Below, one piece after another: positions 18,671 through 28,727 of a stretch of 64,000 nt of DNA (the first letter of the stretch is position 1; each line of letters begins with the position of its first letter). Source of the stretch: JALORV01 sp963712485 (GTDB lineage Bacteria; Pseudomonadota; Gammaproteobacteria; Burkholderiales; Burkholderiaceae_F); the NCBI GenBank assembly GCA_963712485.1, contig CAVQID010000018.1:6886-70885 (forward strand). Reading direction: 5' to 3'. Made by a program: the position numbers and the translations under genes. The notes below the pieces were generated by a model. It was not told where the DNA came from. It saw only the letters and a list, made by a program, of their open reading frames with translations, and made no database searches.

Positions 18671-20225
18671 ATGGACGAACTGTTGCATCAGGTATTGACG
18701 GCGCTGCGCGGGATGTGGCGCCGACGCTGGATCGGCCTGGCGGTCGCTTGGGCGGTCGCGGTCATCGGTGCCGTCGTTGTCTTGCGGATTCCCGATCGCT
18801 ACGAGGCCACGGCACGGGTGTTCGTCGACACCCAGACGGTGCTCAAGCCGCTGATGTCCGGTCTTGCGGTGCAGCCCAATATCGATGAGCAGATCTCCAT
18901 GCTTGCCCGCACGCTGATCGCGCGGCCGAACATCGAGAAGATCATGCGCAGTGCCGACCTCGATGTCACAACGACGACGCAGCTGCAGAAGGACAGGATG
19001 GTCGACGACCTGACGTCCCGTATCAAGTTCACCGGGGTCGGGCGCGAAAACATCTACAGCATCTCCTACCAGGACGTGGACGCCGATCGCGCGAAGCGCG
19101 TCGTGCAGGACTTGTTGTCGCTCTTTGTGGAGTCCGGCGTCGGCAACAAGCGCCGCGACAACGAGGCGGCGCGCCGCTTCATCGATGAGCAGATCAAGGG
19201 CTATGAAAAGAAGCTCGAAGAGGCCGAGAACCGCGTCAAGGAATTCAAGATCAGGAACGTCGGTTTCAGCAGCAGCGGGGGTCAGGACTACTTTACCCGG
19301 ATGAGCATTCTTACCGAGGACGTGCAGAAGCAGCGGCTCGAACTGCGTGCGCTGGAGGAGTCGCGCGACGCGCTGAAGCGCGAGCTCGTCGGCGAGGATC
19401 CGGTCCTGATGTCCGATCTTGGCTCGTCCAGCGGAGGGCCAGCGACGGAGTTCGACGCCCGAATCGCCGATCAGACGAAGCTGCTGGATGAGTTGATGCG
19501 CCGTTACACGGATCAGCATCCGGATGTGGTCGCCACCAAGCGACTGATTGCTTCGCTCGAAGACCAGAAGAAACAGGAGATCGAGGCGCGCCGCAAAGCG
19601 GCCGCAGCAAACCCAGGCAAGTTTTCGACCTCGACCAATCCGGTCTTTCAGAAGATCAAGATCTCGCTGGCGGAAACTGAGGCCGGTGTGGCGGCCCTGC
19701 GCGCGCGAGTGGCGGAAAGCGAGGCTCGGCTGGCCCAGTTGAAGGCGGTGGCGGGTCGCGCGCCCCAGGTCGAGGCTGAAATGGCGCAGCTCAACCGCGA
19801 CTACGACGGTGCTCCGAAAGAACTACGAACAGCTCGTGTCGCGTCGCGAATCGGCCTCGATGGCCGAGGACGTCGACAGCCTGGCCCGCATGGCCGAGTT
19901 TCGCATCATCGATCCGCCACGAATCTCGCCCAAGGCTGTGTTCCCGAATCGCCTTGCGTTGCTGCCAGTGGTGCTTCTCCTGGCCGTCGCTGCAGGAATG
20001 GCGGTCAGCCTCGCTGTGTCGCAGATCCTGCCGACGTTCCACGATGCACGGCAGTTGCGTTCGATGTCGAAGCGCGCCGTGCTTGGGACCATTTCACTGC
20101 AACCCACTCAGCCGGTGATACACCAGCGCAGACGGGCCAACCTTGCCTTTGGCGGTGGCGTCGCGAGCCTGCTCGTGCTGTACGGATCATGGATGACCTG
20201 GGTCGCGCTGACGGCGCGAGTCTAA
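18671..20225 (+). CDS. XrtA-associated chain-length determinant (Wzz-like)
   Basis: About 518 residues. Wzz motif at the N-terminus with a membrane helix (residues 20-40, IGLAVAWAVAVIGAVVVL), then the periplasmic domain with VFVDTQTVLKPLMSGLAV and a long coiled coil (IKGYEKKLEEAENRVKEF and later AETEAGVAALRARVAES). A second membrane helix lies near residue 430 (LLPVVLLLAVAAGMAV) and a third at the C-terminus. It is the polysaccharide co-polymerase that sets chain length with the tyrosine kinase encoded next. One extra G near 19810 (gacgGtgctc) breaks the frame; removing it restores RDYDVLRKNYEQL. Confidence 0.85.
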
Positions 20226-20236
20226 GGAGCTCAAGC

Positions 20237-21249
20237 GTGGGCACTATCGAACAGGCCGCCAAGCGCCTCGAACAACTCAGAAAATCAGGGGTTGACCTGA
20301 CTGCCGAGTCCGGCATCGGCCAGGCCCCGATTGATCCCGCTTCCGAGCCGCTGCCGCTGCGCGTTGCCAAGGAACTCGACGCACGCTCTCCGGAGCCGCT
20401 TATTGGCGAAGCGGCGCGTGAGCCGGACGCGGTGGTCACACCGATCGCCGCTCCGGTGTCGACGCCAACGGTGCGGGCCGTTCCGCCTACGTCTGCAGTT
20501 CGGCCGCCGCCGTCACAGGTGCATGTAGAGATCGATCTGGCCCGGTTGTCGGCAAATGGATACGTCACGCCGCACGTCTCCGCGATCCCGACTCGCCGAG
20601 GAGTTTCGGGTCGTCAAGCGACCTCTGCTGACCAATGCCCGCGGCAAGACGGCGGCGCTGGTGCCCAATGCCAACCGCATCATGGTTTCCAGCGCGCTGC
20701 CGGGCGAGGGCAAGACGTACGTTTGCATCAACCTGGCGATGAGTCTGGCGATGGAACTCGATACCCACGTTTTGCTCGTGGATGCCGACGCAACACGACC
20801 GGCGCTTCTCGAGCGTCTTGGCTTGCCCGCCTCGAAGGGCTTGCTCGACTTGCTTGTCGAGCCGGAGTCTGCCGCTGGAGTCGGTCGTACTTTCGACGAA
20901 TGTCGATCGCGTCTCCATCCTTCCTGCGGGTACACCCCAGGCGCAGTCGACCGAACTGCTGGCGAGCGATGCGATGAGCCGGCTGATCGACCGGCTGACG
21001 TCGCGGGATCCGCGGCTTCTCGTGTTGTTCGATACGCCGCCACTGCTCGCTGCGTCGGAGTCGAGGGTGCTGGCAGCGCACATGGGACAGGTGATCCTCG
21101 TCATCGCGGCCGACGACACGCCGCAGGGCACGGTGGCCGAGGCACTCGCCACCGTCGAGAACTGCCCGGTGGTGCTGACGCTGCTCAACCGCGTGTCACT
21201 CGGAGATCGCGGCCGCTATTACGGGTCATACGGTTCGCACGCCCACTGA
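20237..21249 (+). CDS. XrtA-associated tyrosine autokinase (CpsD/BY-kinase)
   Basis: About 337 residues from the GTG at 20237. A Pro-rich, disordered N-terminal 100 residues precedes the kinase. Walker A is SALPGEGKTYVCIN near residue 154, Walker A' VLLVDADATRP, and Walker B LLVLFDTPPLL. The C-terminal tail GRYYGSYGSHAH is the short tyrosine cluster used for autophosphorylation. It regulates chain assembly with the Wzz-like protein just upstream (11 bp gap). Two single-base insertions (near 20575 and 20875) break the frame; all kinase motifs survive. Confidence 0.82.
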
Positions 21250-21274
21250 GGCGCGGGCCAGCTGAAGCGAAGCC

Positions 21275-22916
21275 ATGGGCATATCCGCCACTGCGCGACA
21301 GGGGCCACTGCGTTAACGTCGCGCGCAGGCGGCACGCCCGTACGCTCGTCGCCTTGACCGTTGCAGGCTGTATGCATTCGGCGCTCGCGCAAACGCTGCC
21401 GTCGGGTGCGGGCTATCAGATCGGCGACGGTGCTGTCCCGATCGATGCGCCACGGCGCGGCGTGCAGGGTTGGGCCACCGAAGTCAGCGTCACGACGCAG
21501 GCGACGCTGACCAACAACGCCAACTATGGCGACTCCAACGTTCGCCAGGGCGATCTCATACTGGAGTTCATTCCGGCGTTGAGCTTCAACCGCGAGGGTG
21601 GGCGGTTGCGCGTCAACGGATTCGTTGCGTTGGACTTCGTTGGCTACGTGGACGGCACGCAGGTGAGCAGTATTCTTCCGCGGGCGGACATTCTCGCCAA
21701 CCTCGAGGCGATCGAAAATTTGTTCTTTGTCGATGCCTCGATATTCGCGGGGCAGTCGGTGGTGAACCCGTATCTGCCGACTTCCGCGTCCGGGACCAAC
21801 AATCTCTACACTTCAACACAGGCGCGAGTGGCGCCGTACTTCAGGGGCAACTTCGGCACTTACACAACCTGGCAGGTGCGCAGCGACAACACCTTTACGT
21901 GGACTTCGCAGCCGGACGATCCCATTGGCAATGCGTACTACGTACGGAACCTGGCCGAAGTCATCCGTGCGCCGACTCCCTTGGGGTGGTCGGTACGCCT
22001 GACCAACGAAATCACCCGTATCGACGAGCAGGTTCAGCCTGACCAGACCCTGAACACCGGAATCGGGACACTCGACTACGCCTTCACGCCACAGCTGACG
22101 CTTGGCCTGCGCGCAGGTTATGAGACATCGACCTACACGGCGGAGGAAGTCTCGGGCCCGATATACGGTGGCAGCATTTCCTGGCGGCCGACGCCGCTGT
22201 CCAGTCTCGTCGGGTTTTGGGACCAGCGCTTCTACGGCCCGAGCTATTCGTTCCAGGCTGTCCCACCGACAGCGTCGCGTCGCGTCCTCGCTATCTGCGT
22301 ATCGCACGCTGTCCACCTATCCTCAAGTATTGCTGCAGATCCCCGCGACCAACAGTGTCAGTGGACTGCTCAACGCCATCCTTGTCGCGCGCTTTCCGGA
22401 TCCAATCGAACGTGCCCAGGCGGTCCAGGATCTTGTGACGCGCCAGGCGCTGCCACAGGCGCTCCCGGCGGGAACTTACATCTACAACCAGAGCGCGAAT
22501 ATCCTGACGGGCGGCAACGTGAACTGGGCGCTCATCGGCGTCCGCAACACGCTCGGCTTCAACCTCTTCTACCTCAAGACCGAGTACCTGCCGGATGCGC
22601 GCATACCGCCAAGCTTCCTGGCCTTCAACAACAATATTCAGCAAGGCGGCGGCATCACCTTGAGCCATCTGTTGTCGCCGGTGTTGAGTCTCAACGGAAC
22701 ATTGAGCACACAATTGACACGAGGATTTGACCAGACCGCAAGGATTGAAGACCCGTGAGAACCTCGGCCAGCCTGCAGGCCAATTGGCGGCTGAGCCCGC
22801 GCAGCACGTTCTTTGTCGGAACGCGTTACCAGTTCCAGACTTCGGCGAACGTCGCATTCCTCGGCTCCGAGGCGAGCGAGTTCGCCGTCTTCTGTGGGCT
22901 GTTCCACCGTCTGTAG
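21275..22916 (+). CDS. XrtA-associated outer-membrane beta-barrel protein
   Basis: About 545 residues. Signal peptide region ARTLVALTVAGCMHSALAQ with cleavage after AQ. The rest alternates polar and hydrophobic residues in beta-strand fashion with many Tyr/Trp/Asn (NVRQGDLILEFIPALSFNRE, TTWQVRSDNTFTWTSQP, GLRAGYETSTYT). The closing strand FAVFCGLFHRL ends in an aromatic/hydrophobic pattern suited to a barrel. This matches the uncharacterised outer-membrane family found in PEP-CTERM/XrtA loci between the tyrosine kinase and the ATPase. The start is uncertain (an ATG at 21275 needs a frame change). Further frame changes occur near 22262 and 22755. Confidence 0.72.
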
Positions 22917-22921
22917 GCCCT

Positions 22922-23982
22922 ATGTACGAAGACTTCTACGGCCTTTCCGGCAAGCCATTCCAACTCAGCCCGGACCCAGCCTTCTATTTCGGAAGCAAGG
23001 GGCACACGAGCGCCTTTGCCTACCTGAAGTACGGCGTCTACCAGAGCGAAGGCTTCCTCGTCATCACGGGGGAGGTCGGCGCCGGCAAGACGACGCTGGT
23101 ACGCGCGCTGCTCGAGGAGCTTGACGCGAAGGCCATTGTCGCGGCGCAGATCGTCAGCACGCAGCTGGAGGCCGACGACCTGCTGCGTTCCGTTGCCACG
23201 GCGTTCGGAATCCGCGTGCCGCAGGACGACAAGGCAAACCTGCTGGCGGCGATCGAGGCGTTCCTGCTGATGCTGTTTCAGCAGAACAAGCGCGCGCTGC
23301 TGGTGGTTGACGAGGCGCAGAACCTCACTGCAGGCTCCATCGAGGAGCTGCGGATGTTGTCGAACTTCCAGTGTGGCGATCAGGCGCTGCTGCAGAGCTT
23401 TCTGATCGGCCAGCCGGAACTGCGCAATCTGCTGCGTTCAGCGGCGATGGAGCAGTTTCGCCAGCGGGTGATTGCGTCGTATCACCTCGGGCCGCTGGAC
23501 GAGGCGGAGACGCGCGGCTATATCGAGCACCGGCTGCAACGCGTCGCCTGGAAGGGCGACCCGGAATTCGATTCTTCCGCCGTTCATGCGATCTATGTGG
23601 CCAGCGGGGGCATACCCCGCCGTATCAATGCGCTCTGCAATCGCTTGATGCTTGCCGGCTTTCTTGCCGGCCAGCACAAGTTCTCCGCTGACGAGGTGAA
23701 TTCCGTAGCCGCCGAGATCACCGGTGAGATCGGCCCGCAGGCGGTTGCAACGCCATTGCGAGAACCGCTGACGGCGCAAACCGAGCGTCACCCGGACCTT
23801 ATCGGCAACGTACGCCGGCTGCTGAGCATGGCGGACCGGGTTGACCGCCTTGAGAAGGACGTCAACGAGGTCCTGAAATTGCTGCGAATTTGGTCGAGCC
23901 CGAGCGGTCGTTACCGGAAGAAGATTCGGCGCGGCCGGATCCGACAAGGCGGCGGCGCAAGTCGCCCTCGACGGCCCCATGA
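22922..23982 (+). CDS. XrtA-associated AAA ATPase (ExeA/GspA-like)
   Basis: About 350 residues. It opens MYEDFYGLSGKPFQLSPDP, the hallmark of the family. Walker A GEVGAGKTTLV is near residue 50, Walker B ALLVVDEAQNL near 126, and there is a sensor region (FLIGQPELR, IPRRINALCNRL). A coiled segment RVDRLEKDVNEVLKLL ends the recognisable part. It probably drives or regulates export-complex assembly. A base is missing near 23890; correcting it gives a stop at 23980-23982 that overlaps the following ATG by ATGA. Confidence 0.8.
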
Positions 23983-24376
23983 CGACACCCGCTGTCACCG
24001 ACCGCCCGGCAGGAGTTCGCACGCCGCAGGTAAGTGCTGAGCAGGCGGTGCATCACATGACAGCGCGCCCGATCGCGCTCGAGGGAAATCGTGCGCTCGC
24101 CGTACGAGTGGCATCGTTAACGCTCTCACGGTCGACGTTGAGGATTACTTCGAGGTCTCGGCGCTCGCGCCGCACATCGAGTACCAGCCGGAGCTCATCG
24201 ACAAAGTCCGACGCCTTATCGACATCGCTGGTCGAGGCGACCGGTCAAAACAGGAAATTGGCGAACTGTCTCGTCTCCTGCGTTTTATCGAAAAGTCGGA
24301 AGGGGCGCTGCCGGTTGAGGACCTCGACAGATCGCTCGGGAGAAGGGTATTCAAGAACAGCACTGTCATCGCATGA
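23979..24376 (+). pseudogene. Chimeric ORF carrying the start of an XrtA deacetylase
   Basis: Starts MTTPAVTDRPAG and, after one frame change near 24110, reads NALTVDVEDYFEVSALAPHIE. This matches the conserved start of the XrtA-associated polysaccharide deacetylase whose full copy begins at 26777 (there NAMSVDVEDYFQVSALAPHIE). The sequence then departs completely: YQPELIDKVRRLIDIAGRG and a charged helix ending KNSTVIA, stopping at 24374-24376 with an ATGA overlap to wecB. I do not recognise the second part. It is either a deacetylase relic fused to foreign sequence or a small gene made by recombination. Confidence 0.5.
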
Positions 24377-25542
24377 CGGCGATTGGACCCATCGTCTGCG
24401 TTGTAGGGGCCCGGCCGAATTTCATGAAGATGGCTCCGTTGCTGCGCGCGCTGCGCTCCCGAGCTGATGTCCCGGCCGCAGTGCTGGTACACACCGGTCA
24501 GCACTACGACGTGAGCTTGAAGGAGCAGGTTTTTGAAGATCTCGGATTGCAGCAACCTGACGTTGATTTGCATGTTGGGTCCGGATCGCATGCAGTCCAG
24601 ACTGCCGAGATCATGAAGTCGTTCGAACCCGTTCTGGAACGCCTATGCCCCTCTTGTGTGATCGTGGTAGGCGATGTGAATTCCACACTAGCCTGCAGCC
24701 TCGTAGCGGCAAAGCGCAGCGTGCCTGTAGCCCACGTGGAAGCGGGCCTACGCAGTTTCGATCGGGCGATGCCGGAGGAGATAAACAGGGTTCTGACCGA
24801 TCAGATCGCAGACCTTCTCTATACGACCGAGTCTGGCGCGCGCAATAACTTGTTACGGGAGGGGATCGCGGAAGAGCGGATTCACTTTGTCGGAAATCTG
24901 ATGATCGACTCGCTTCGGGCGGCGTTGCCCTTGGCGAAGCTGCCGGATGCCATTTGCATGGAGAAGTTCGCTTTATTGACGTTGCATCGCCCATCGAATG
25001 TTGACGCCCCGGACTCGCTCGGACATGTATTGACACTGATCGGCAACGTTGCCGATCGTCTGCCGGTCATTTGGCCAATGCATCCGCGCACGCGCAACAA
25101 CATCGATAAATTCGGCCTGACCGTGCCCGATGACTCGCATCATCCGATCCTTATACTTCCGCCTCAAGGGTATCTCGCGATGGTCGCGCTTATGCGACAA
25201 GCGACGGTCGCCTTGACGGATTCGGGCGGCGTGCAGGAGGAGACAACTGCGCTCGGTGTCCCGTGCCTGACTCTGCGGACCAACACGGAGCGTCCGATTA
25301 CTGTCGACGAAGGGACAAACACCTTAGTCGGTGTGGATCGCGGCAAGCTCCTTTCCGAGCTGGACAAGATCATAGGGACCGGCGGAAAGCGAGGCCGCAT
25401 TCCGGAGTACTGGGACGGATTCGCTGCCGAAAGGATTGCTGCGCATCTAGCTGCGTGGCTTCGCCGGCGGTATGTCGATAATCCCCGGAGTGCTGAGCTA
25501 GCGACGTTTACAGGACATGAAGGACTGTCGGGCCTGCAATGA
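24373..25542 (+). CDS. wecB: UDP-N-acetylglucosamine 2-epimerase (non-hydrolysing)
   Basis: Intact 389-residue enzyme. The N-terminal GT-B-like Rossmann fold starts PIVCVVGARPNFMKMAPLL; TGQHYD, VVGDVNSTLA, HVEAGLRS and LTLHRPSNVD follow in order; the UDP-binding part has LTDSGGVQEE and LGVPCLTLRTNTERP. It interconverts UDP-GlcNAc and UDP-ManNAc. With the dehydrogenase at 13778 it can supply UDP-ManNAcA. It overlaps neighbours at both ends (ATGA), so it is strictly operonic. It is flanked on both sides by deacetylase-start sequence. Confidence 0.92.
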   Translation: MTAIGPIVCVVGARPNFMKMAPLLRALRSRADVPAAVLVHTGQHYDVSLKEQVFEDLGLQQPDVDLHVGSGSHAVQTAEIMKSFEPVLERLCPSCVIVVGDVNSTLACSLVAAKRSVPVAHVEAGLRSFDRAMPEEINRVLTDQIADLLYTTESGARNNLLREGIAEERIHFVGNLMIDSLRAALPLAKLPDAICMEKFALLTLHRPSNVDAPDSLGHVLTLIGNVADRLPVIWPMHPRTRNNIDKFGLTVPDDSHHPILILPPQGYLAMVALMRQATVALTDSGGVQEETTALGVPCLTLRTNTERPITVDEGTNTLVGVDRGKLLSELDKIIGTGGKRGRIPEYWDGFAAERIAAHLAAWLRRRYVDNPRSAELATFTGHEGLSGLQ

Positions 25543-26777
25543 AGATCCTGCACATCCTTGATCACTCATTGCCATTGCACAGTGGCTATACATTCAGGAC
25601 TGCCAGCATTCTGCGTGAACAACGGGCCCTTGGCTGGGACACAGTGCACCTCACGACGCAGCGCCAGGGCCCAGTTGCCGGGGAGGTTGAGGAGGCGGAC
25701 GGCTGGGTCTTCCATCGAACCCGCGCCGAGCGAGGTGCCTGGTCGGGCGTCCCGCTCTTTGGGGGGTATTTGCAGGAGATGAAGTGCACCCGGAACCGGC
25801 TGATGGAACTGGCGGCGCAGCACAGGCCGGATGTCCTGCATGCGCATTCGCCGGTATTGAATGCGCTACCGGCCATTTCCGTCGGCAGGCAACTTGGCAT
25901 TCCTGTGGTCTATGAGATCCGTGCCTTCTGGGAGGACGCCGCGGTCGATCATGGCACGACCTCTGAGGGGAGCCCACGGTATCGGGCAACACGTGCTCTT
26001 GAGACCTATGCGATTCGAAACACGCAAGCCGTTGCGGTGATCTGTGAAGGACTGAGGGGCGATATCGAGGGTCGCGGGATTGATCCAGGGCGCATTGTGG
26101 TCATCCCAAACGGCGTTGATGCCGACAGGTTTCCCTTCGACGGGCCACCAGATGATGAACTCCGTCACCGTCTTGGACTCGATGGCGCAACGGTTCTCGG
26201 GTTCATGGGTTCTTTCTACGCCTACGAAGGACTCGATCTGTTGTTGCGAGCCTTGGCCGAGTTACGTCCTGCGCATCCCCGCCTTCGTGTTCTGCTGGCC
26301 GGAGGAGGACCGGAAGAGGGTGAGTTGAAACGACTGGCGAACGAATTGGGGGTCAGCGACGCGGTCCGCTTCACCGGGCGAATCGACCATTCGGAAATCG
26401 TCCGGTACTACTCTCTCGTTGATCTGCTGGTAGTCCCTCGGCGAGCCATGCGATTGACGGACTTGGTAACTCCGTTGAAACCGCTGGAGGCCATGGCTCT
26501 GGGGCGCATTGTGGTGGCGTCAGATGTCGGCGGGCACAGGGAACTGATCTCAGAGGGATCAACCGGCTATTTGTTCCATGCCGGCGATGTCGGGGCGCTG
26601 AGCGCTGTCCTCGGACGCGCACTCTCCGAGCGCAGCAAATGGGCAGAAATGCGAGCCAACGCTCGTCGCTTCATCGAGCGAGAGCGGAGTTGGAGGGGAA
26701 TCGTTGCTGGCTATGCGCCAGTCTACGGCCGGATTACTTCGCGCTCCGCCGCGACATCTTGGCGACGCGCAGCCTGA
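25539..26777 (+). CDS. XrtA-associated family 4 glycosyltransferase
   Basis: Intact GT-B enzyme, 412 residues. N-terminal domain: ILHILDHSLPLHSGYTFRT, the signature opening of the PEP-CTERM/exosortase glycosyltransferase subfamily, then LHAHSPVLNALPAI and VVYEIRAFWEDAAVDHG. C-terminal GT4 domain: VVIPNGVDADRF, GFMGSFYAYEGLDLL, and the nucleotide-binding EX7E region LKPLEAMALGRIVVASDVGG. It adds a sugar to the lipid-linked repeat unit on the cytoplasmic face. Coupled to wecB (ATGA) and to the deacetylase (TGATG). Confidence 0.88.
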   Translation: MKILHILDHSLPLHSGYTFRTASILREQRALGWDTVHLTTQRQGPVAGEVEEADGWVFHRTRAERGAWSGVPLFGGYLQEMKCTRNRLMELAAQHRPDVLHAHSPVLNALPAISVGRQLGIPVVYEIRAFWEDAAVDHGTTSEGSPRYRATRALETYAIRNTQAVAVICEGLRGDIEGRGIDPGRIVVIPNGVDADRFPFDGPPDDELRHRLGLDGATVLGFMGSFYAYEGLDLLLRALAELRPAHPRLRVLLAGGGPEEGELKRLANELGVSDAVRFTGRIDHSEIVRYYSLVDLLVVPRRAMRLTDLVTPLKPLEAMALGRIVVASDVGGHRELISEGSTGYLFHAGDVGALSAVLGRALSERSKWAEMRANARRFIERERSWRGIVAGYAPVYGRITSRSAATSWRRAA

Positions 26778-27658
26778 TGCAGACTGTGGCCGATCGAACC
26801 GGCGAGGGCACGCGACGTGGCGTGATCGCTGCCAATGCGATGTCAGTCGATGTTGAAGACTATTTCCAGGTCTCTGCGCTCGCTCCGCACATCGAGCGCC
26901 GGACCTGGGATGCGATGGAATGTCGTGTCGAACGGAACATCGATTGCCTGCTCGCACTGTTCGATTCACGCGGAGCCAAGGCAACATTTTTCACCCTCAG
27001 CTGGATAGCGGAGCGTTACCCGGCGATGGTACGAAGAGTCGTGGAGCAGGGGCACGAACTGGCAAGTCACGGCCAGTCGCATCTGCGCGCCAACGAACAG
27101 TCACGCGCCGATTTCCGCTCGGATGTCGAGGGCGCCCGCAAGCTGCTCGAGGACATTGCCGCAGTCGCGGTGAAGGGCTACCGCGCACCGAGCTTCTCGA
27201 TCGGACGCGCCAACCTTTGGGCGTTCGATTGCCTGGCCGAGGCCGGGTATGCGTACAGTTCCAGCGTCTATCCGGTGCGTCACGACCACTACGGTATGCC
27301 GGAAGCGCCGCGGTTTGCTTTCCGAACGCACAATGGTCTGCTCGAATTGCCGATCACGACGACCCGGCTGTTCGCCCGCAACTTTCCTGCCGGTGGGGGC
27401 GGCTTCTTCCGCCTGTTGCCTTACCGGGCTTCACGCTGGGCGATCGAGCGGGTGAATCGGGTCGACCGACAGCCGGCGATCTTCTACTTTCACCCGTGGG
27501 AGATCGATCCGCAGCAGCCGCGGATCAATGGCCTGAGTGCGAAGACCCGTTTCCGCCACTACCTCAATCTCCACCGTACCGAGGCGCGCCTGAGCCGGCT
27601 TCTGGCTGATTTCCGCTGGGATCGCATCGATCGCGTGTTCGAGATCGGCCCGGCGTGA
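26777..27658 (+). CDS. XrtA-associated polysaccharide deacetylase
   Basis: Intact 293-residue NodB-fold carbohydrate esterase 4. It has the conserved opening NAMSVDVEDYFQVSAL with the catalytic/metal Asp pair, KATFFTLSWIAERYP, the metal-binding His pair in HELASHGQSH, and GYRAPSFSIG. The C-terminus includes FYFHPWEIDP. It removes N- or O-acetyl groups from the polymer. The ATG at 26777 overlaps the preceding stop (TGATG) and the end overlaps the FemAB-like gene by GTGA. Confidence 0.9.
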   Translation: MQTVADRTGEGTRRGVIAANAMSVDVEDYFQVSALAPHIERRTWDAMECRVERNIDCLLALFDSRGAKATFFTLSWIAERYPAMVRRVVEQGHELASHGQSHLRANEQSRADFRSDVEGARKLLEDIAAVAVKGYRAPSFSIGRANLWAFDCLAEAGYAYSSSVYPVRHDHYGMPEAPRFAFRTHNGLLELPITTTRLFARNFPAGGGGFFRLLPYRASRWAIERVNRVDRQPAIFYFHPWEIDPQQPRINGLSAKTRFRHYLNLHRTEARLSRLLADFRWDRIDRVFEIGPA

Positions 27659-28719
27659 ATCCGCTGGATGTCCCCGTCGACGCACAGTCAGCGCTTTCGG
27701 TGCGTCCGTATCGAGACGACGACCGAGAAGCGTGGTCAGTCTTCGTAGCGGCATGCCCTGACGCCACGTTCTTCCATCGCATCGAGTGGCGCGAACTGAT
27801 GGAAGACGTCTTCCGTCACCGAACGCACTACTTGGTGGCAGAGCGGGGCCGGGCGCTTGTCGGCGTGCTGCCGCTCGCCAGAGTGAAAAGCTGGCTCTTC
27901 GGTGACGCGCTTGTTTCGCTTCCGTTCGCAGTCTATGGCGGAGCCGCCGTCACGGACGAGACCGCGCGCCATGCCCTTCATCAGGCCGCTGTCGATCTTG
28001 CACGCGGCCTTGGCGTGCAGCACCTTGAGCTGCGCAATCGACATGCCGCCGAGCCGGAGTGGCCGCGGCAGAACCTGTACGTGACGTTCCGCAAGCTGCT
28101 GCAGCCAGACGTGGAGGCGAATCTGCTCGCGATCCCGCGCAAGCAGCGCGCGATGGTCCGCAAGGGTATTGATCGCGGTCTGGTGAGCGAGATCGACAAA
28201 CAGGTCGGTCGCTTCTTCGAGCTATATGCCGACAACCAGCAGCGCCACGGCACGCCGCCGCATCCGCGCCGTTACTTCGAGGCACTACGCGCGGCGTTCG
28301 GCAAGGACTGTGAAATCCTGACGGTAATCGATCCAGCCGGCGTTCCCGTGTCCTCCGTGCTGTCGTTCTATTTTCGCGATGAGGTGCTGCCGTATTACGC
28401 CGGGGACGATCCGCGCGCCCGGGCGCTCGCGGCCAACGACTTCAAGTACTGGGAGTTGATGCGCCGGGCGGTGGAGCGCGGACTCAAGGTTTTCGACTAT
28501 GGCCGTTCCAAGCTTGACACGGGATCGTTCGCCTTCAAGAAGAACTGGGGGTTCGAGCCGCAGACGCTAAGTTACGAATACTGTCTGCTGAAGCGAGCAG
28601 GCATTCCGCAGAACAATCCGTCGAATCCGAAGTACCGAGCGTTCATCGAGGTGTGGCGCAGGCTGCCGGGGCCGGTAGCCAAGGCGATCGGACCCTCGAT
28701 TGTGCGCAACCTGGGCTGA
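27655..28719 (+). CDS. XrtA-associated FemAB-like acyl/aminoacyl transferase
   Basis: Intact 354-residue protein with two GNAT-like halves, as in FemX/FemAB. Visible: FFHRIEWRELMEDVF, ELRNRHAAEPEW, AIPRKQRAMVRKGID, VSSVLSFYFRDEVLPYYAGD, FDYGRSKLDTGSFAFKKNWG. FemAB enzymes move amino acids from aminoacyl-tRNA; the PEP-CTERM-linked branch is presumed to modify the polysaccharide, but its substrate is unknown. It starts with GTG overlapping the deacetylase stop. A second, different FemAB-like family occurs at 51733. Confidence 0.85.
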   Translation: MNPLDVPVDAQSALSVRPYRDDDREAWSVFVAACPDATFFHRIEWRELMEDVFRHRTHYLVAERGRALVGVLPLARVKSWLFGDALVSLPFAVYGGAAVTDETARHALHQAAVDLARGLGVQHLELRNRHAAEPEWPRQNLYVTFRKLLQPDVEANLLAIPRKQRAMVRKGIDRGLVSEIDKQVGRFFELYADNQQRHGTPPHPRRYFEALRAAFGKDCEILTVIDPAGVPVSSVLSFYFRDEVLPYYAGDDPRARALAANDFKYWELMRRAVERGLKVFDYGRSKLDTGSFAFKKNWGFEPQTLSYEYCLLKRAGIPQNNPSNPKYRAFIEVWRRLPGPVAKAIGPSIVRNLG

Positions 28720-28727
28720 CACAGACG

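Noticed and set aside
17888..20977. A 1,029-codon open frame across the export genes
   Set aside because: It is a mosaic of the real chain-length frame with out-of-frame stretches of the neighbours; the EpsE, Wzz-like and kinase genes explain the region.
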